Shown here piece after piece: positions 62,708 to 64,000 of a stretch of 64,000 nt of DNA (within the stretch, counting starts at the first letter, position 1; each line of letters starts with the position of its first letter). Source of the stretch: CBDDYU01 sp965235655 (GTDB lineage: Bacteria; Pseudomonadota; Alphaproteobacteria; Pelagibacterales; Pelagibacteraceae); NCBI GenBank assembly GCA_965235655.1, contig CBDDYU010000001.1, positions 310,001-374,000 on the forward strand, written 5' to 3'. A program made the translations under genes and the position numbers. The notes under the pieces are model-generated. The model was not told the origin of the DNA. It saw nothing but the letters and a program-made list of their open reading frames with translations, and made no database searches.

Positions 62708-63738
62708 TACGCTTTTAATGCCAAGTCTTCTTTAAATTTATATTTAATATTAAAATTTTGTACTGCTTGTCCGGCCGCTCCTTTTACAAGGTTATCAATA
62801 GCACTTGCAATAATCAATTGCCCTTTAAATCTATTATTATAAATTCCTATATGACAACTATTTGTATTGATAACTGCATCAGTATTAATCATTACATTAT
62901 TGTTAAAAATTTTAACAAATTTATCTTTTTTATAATAATTTAATAAGTATTTATAAATTTTTTTATCATTAAAATTTTTATTAAGATCAACATAAATTGT
63001 TGAAATCATTCCTCTAAAAGTTGGAATAATATGTGGAGTGAATGATATTTGAATTTTTTTTTTTGAAAATTTTGATAATTCTTGATCTATCTCAGGCATA
63101 TGTCTGTGTTTAGCCACTCCATAAATACCTATATTTTCATATATATTATTGGGATATAATTTTTTGTCATAAATTTTTTTACCAGCCCCAGAATAACCTG
63201 ATTTTGAATCAGCTTTTATTGTATTTGCGTTGATCATATTTCTTTTAATCAAGGGAATTAAAGGTAAAAGAATAGATGTTGGGTAGCACCCTGGGCATGC
63301 AATAATATTTGTTTTTGAAATATTTTTTCTATTTATTTCACTTAATCCATAAACTGCTTTTTTTTGATTTTTGACAGATTTATGTTCTGTCTTATACCAA
63401 GTTTGAAAAATATTTTTATCATCCAATCTAAAATCAGCCGATAAATCAATTAAAGTAGTTTTAGAATTCATTACATTTGAAATAAAATGAGACTCTCCAT
63501 GAGGCAAGGCAGTAAAGATTGTATCTACTTCTTGAATAGCTTCGGAATTAAACTTGGAAACTAAAGGCAATTTTATATTTTTAAAATCTTTATCAAAAAA
63601 AGACATTGGTTTTCCTGTGTTGGATTGAGCAAATAAATATTTAATTCTTACGTAAGGATGCTTGAGTAAAATTTTTATTAATTCAATACCTGAAAAACCT
63701 GTTGCACCAGCAATTGCAATATTTTTAATTTTCTTCAT
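62707..63738 (-). CDS. argC: N-acetyl-gamma-glutamyl-phosphate reductase
   Basis: A 343-residue enzyme of arginine synthesis. It starts IAIAGATGFSGIELIKIL (NADP fold); the catalytic Cys151 is in CPGCYPTSILLPL, and DLSADFRLDD and GVAKHRHMPEIDQEL with the catalytic His follow. It is downstream of rpsI, a typical alphaproteobacterial order. Confidence 0.94.
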   Translation of the reverse strand: MKKIKNIAIAGATGFSGIELIKILLKHPYVRIKYLFAQSNTGKPMSFFDKDFKNIKLPLVSKFNSEAIQEVDTIFTALPHGESHFISNVMNSKTTLIDLSADFRLDDKNIFQTWYKTEHKSVKNQKKAVYGLSEINRKNISKTNIIACPGCYPTSILLPLIPLIKRNMINANTIKADSKSGYSGAGKKIYDKKLYPNNIYENIGIYGVAKHRHMPEIDQELSKFSKKKIQISFTPHIIPTFRGMISTIYVDLNKNFNDKKIYKYLLNYYKKDKFVKIFNNNVMINTDAVINTNSCHIGIYNNRFKGQLIIASAIDNLVKGAAGQAVQNFNIKYKFKEDLALKA

Positions 63739-63803
63739 TGGGAATATTTTCTACTTTATATAAATTTAAATGAAATACAAAAATGTAAAAAAGATGGTAT
63801 TGC

Positions 63804-64000
63804 TTATCTTTTAGAAAATTGAAATCTTCTTCGAGCTTTTCTTTGACCGTATTTTTTACGCTCAACGGTTCTAGAATCTCTTGTAACTAATTTGTCTTTT
63901 TTAACAACTTTTCTCATTGCTGGATCAGACTCTACAAGTGCCTTTGCAATTCCATGCGTGACAGCACCAGCTTGCCCAGACATTCCACCACCTTTTACCG
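63804..64000 (-). CDS. rpsI: 30S ribosomal protein S9, C-terminal part (5' end outside window)
   Basis: The last 197 bases encode, on the minus strand, KGGGMSGQAGAVTHGIAKAL, then VTRDSRTVERKKYGQRKARR and the terminal FQFSKR, the conserved end of S9 whose C-terminal tail enters the ribosomal P site. The start is beyond the window; rplM is expected upstream. Confidence 0.96.
   Translation of the reverse strand, partial: VKGGGMSGQAGAVTHGIAKALVESDPAMRKVVKKDKLVTRDSRTVERKKYGQRKARRRFQFSKR

Overview
The window looks like a piece of chromosome from a SAR11-type marine alphaproteobacterium (Pelagibacterales). The reasons are a strongly AT-rich sequence with long A and T runs, very tight packing with many 1-20 base gene overlaps, proteins rich in Lys, Asn and Ile, one copy of each tRNA gene seen, an aapJQMP general amino-acid transporter, and alphaproteobacterial gene orders (ntrX-trkA, PCMT-valS, dgt-argS-x-nagZ-scpAB-tatABC-serS, rlpA-dacA-tmk-holB-metG-tatD, gyrA-coaD-ppi-tgt, yajC-secDF, sdhE/recG, rpsI-argC). 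The placement is inferred from these signs, not from a database search.

Layout. 1-3.4 kb: end of ntrX, then trkA and trkH (potassium uptake). 3.4-7.9 kb: tRNA-Arg, a small GIY-YIG protein and aapJ-(terminator)-aapQMP. 7.9-13.5 kb, minus strand: phrB photolyase, an FAD oxidoreductase, a DUF1365 protein, a Cfa-type fatty-acid methyltransferase and a cysteine synthase. 13.6-21.6 kb: an XRE regulator, tRNA-Asn and tRNA-Cys, PCMT-like, valS, ilvD, a mannose-1-phosphate guanylyltransferase, xthA and an erpA-like carrier. 21.6-29.7 kb: one long plus-strand run from dgt to serS (chromosome segregation, Tat export, two tRNA synthetases) ending at tRNA-Ser. 29.8-36.4 kb: cell-wall genes (mltB, rlpA-like, dacA) followed by tmk, holB, metG and tatD. 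36.4-40.1 kb: two glycosyltransferases, a decayed tyrosine integrase with its promoter and palindrome still visible, a cyclophilin-like protein and a short Ogt. 40.1-47.3 kb: DUF502, an M48 lipoprotein, a 48-residue zinc ribbon, tRNA-Lys, tgt, ppi, coaD, gyrA and ssb. 47.4-58.6 kb: uvrA, yajC-secD-secF, sdhE, recG, an SbmA/BacA-like protein, an NDUFS4-like subunit, tRNA-Pro, nhaA and gpx. 58.6-64 kb: tRNA-Glu, then recJ, glpX, hom, argC and the 3' part of rpsI.

Most of the window is housekeeping. The parts that stand out are: (i) single-base +1 frameshifts in phrB, the FAD oxidoreductase, metG (three) and the integrase relic, all explained by one extra base, usually in an A run; (ii) the light-stress/fatty-acid operon; (iii) the integrase relic, whose near-consensus promoter overlaps an 11-bp inverted repeat; (iv) an exact in-frame 29-bp identity between valS and recG; (v) a Tgt that has lost two of its four usual zinc ligands. 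I did not find a clear, wholly new multi-gene system.
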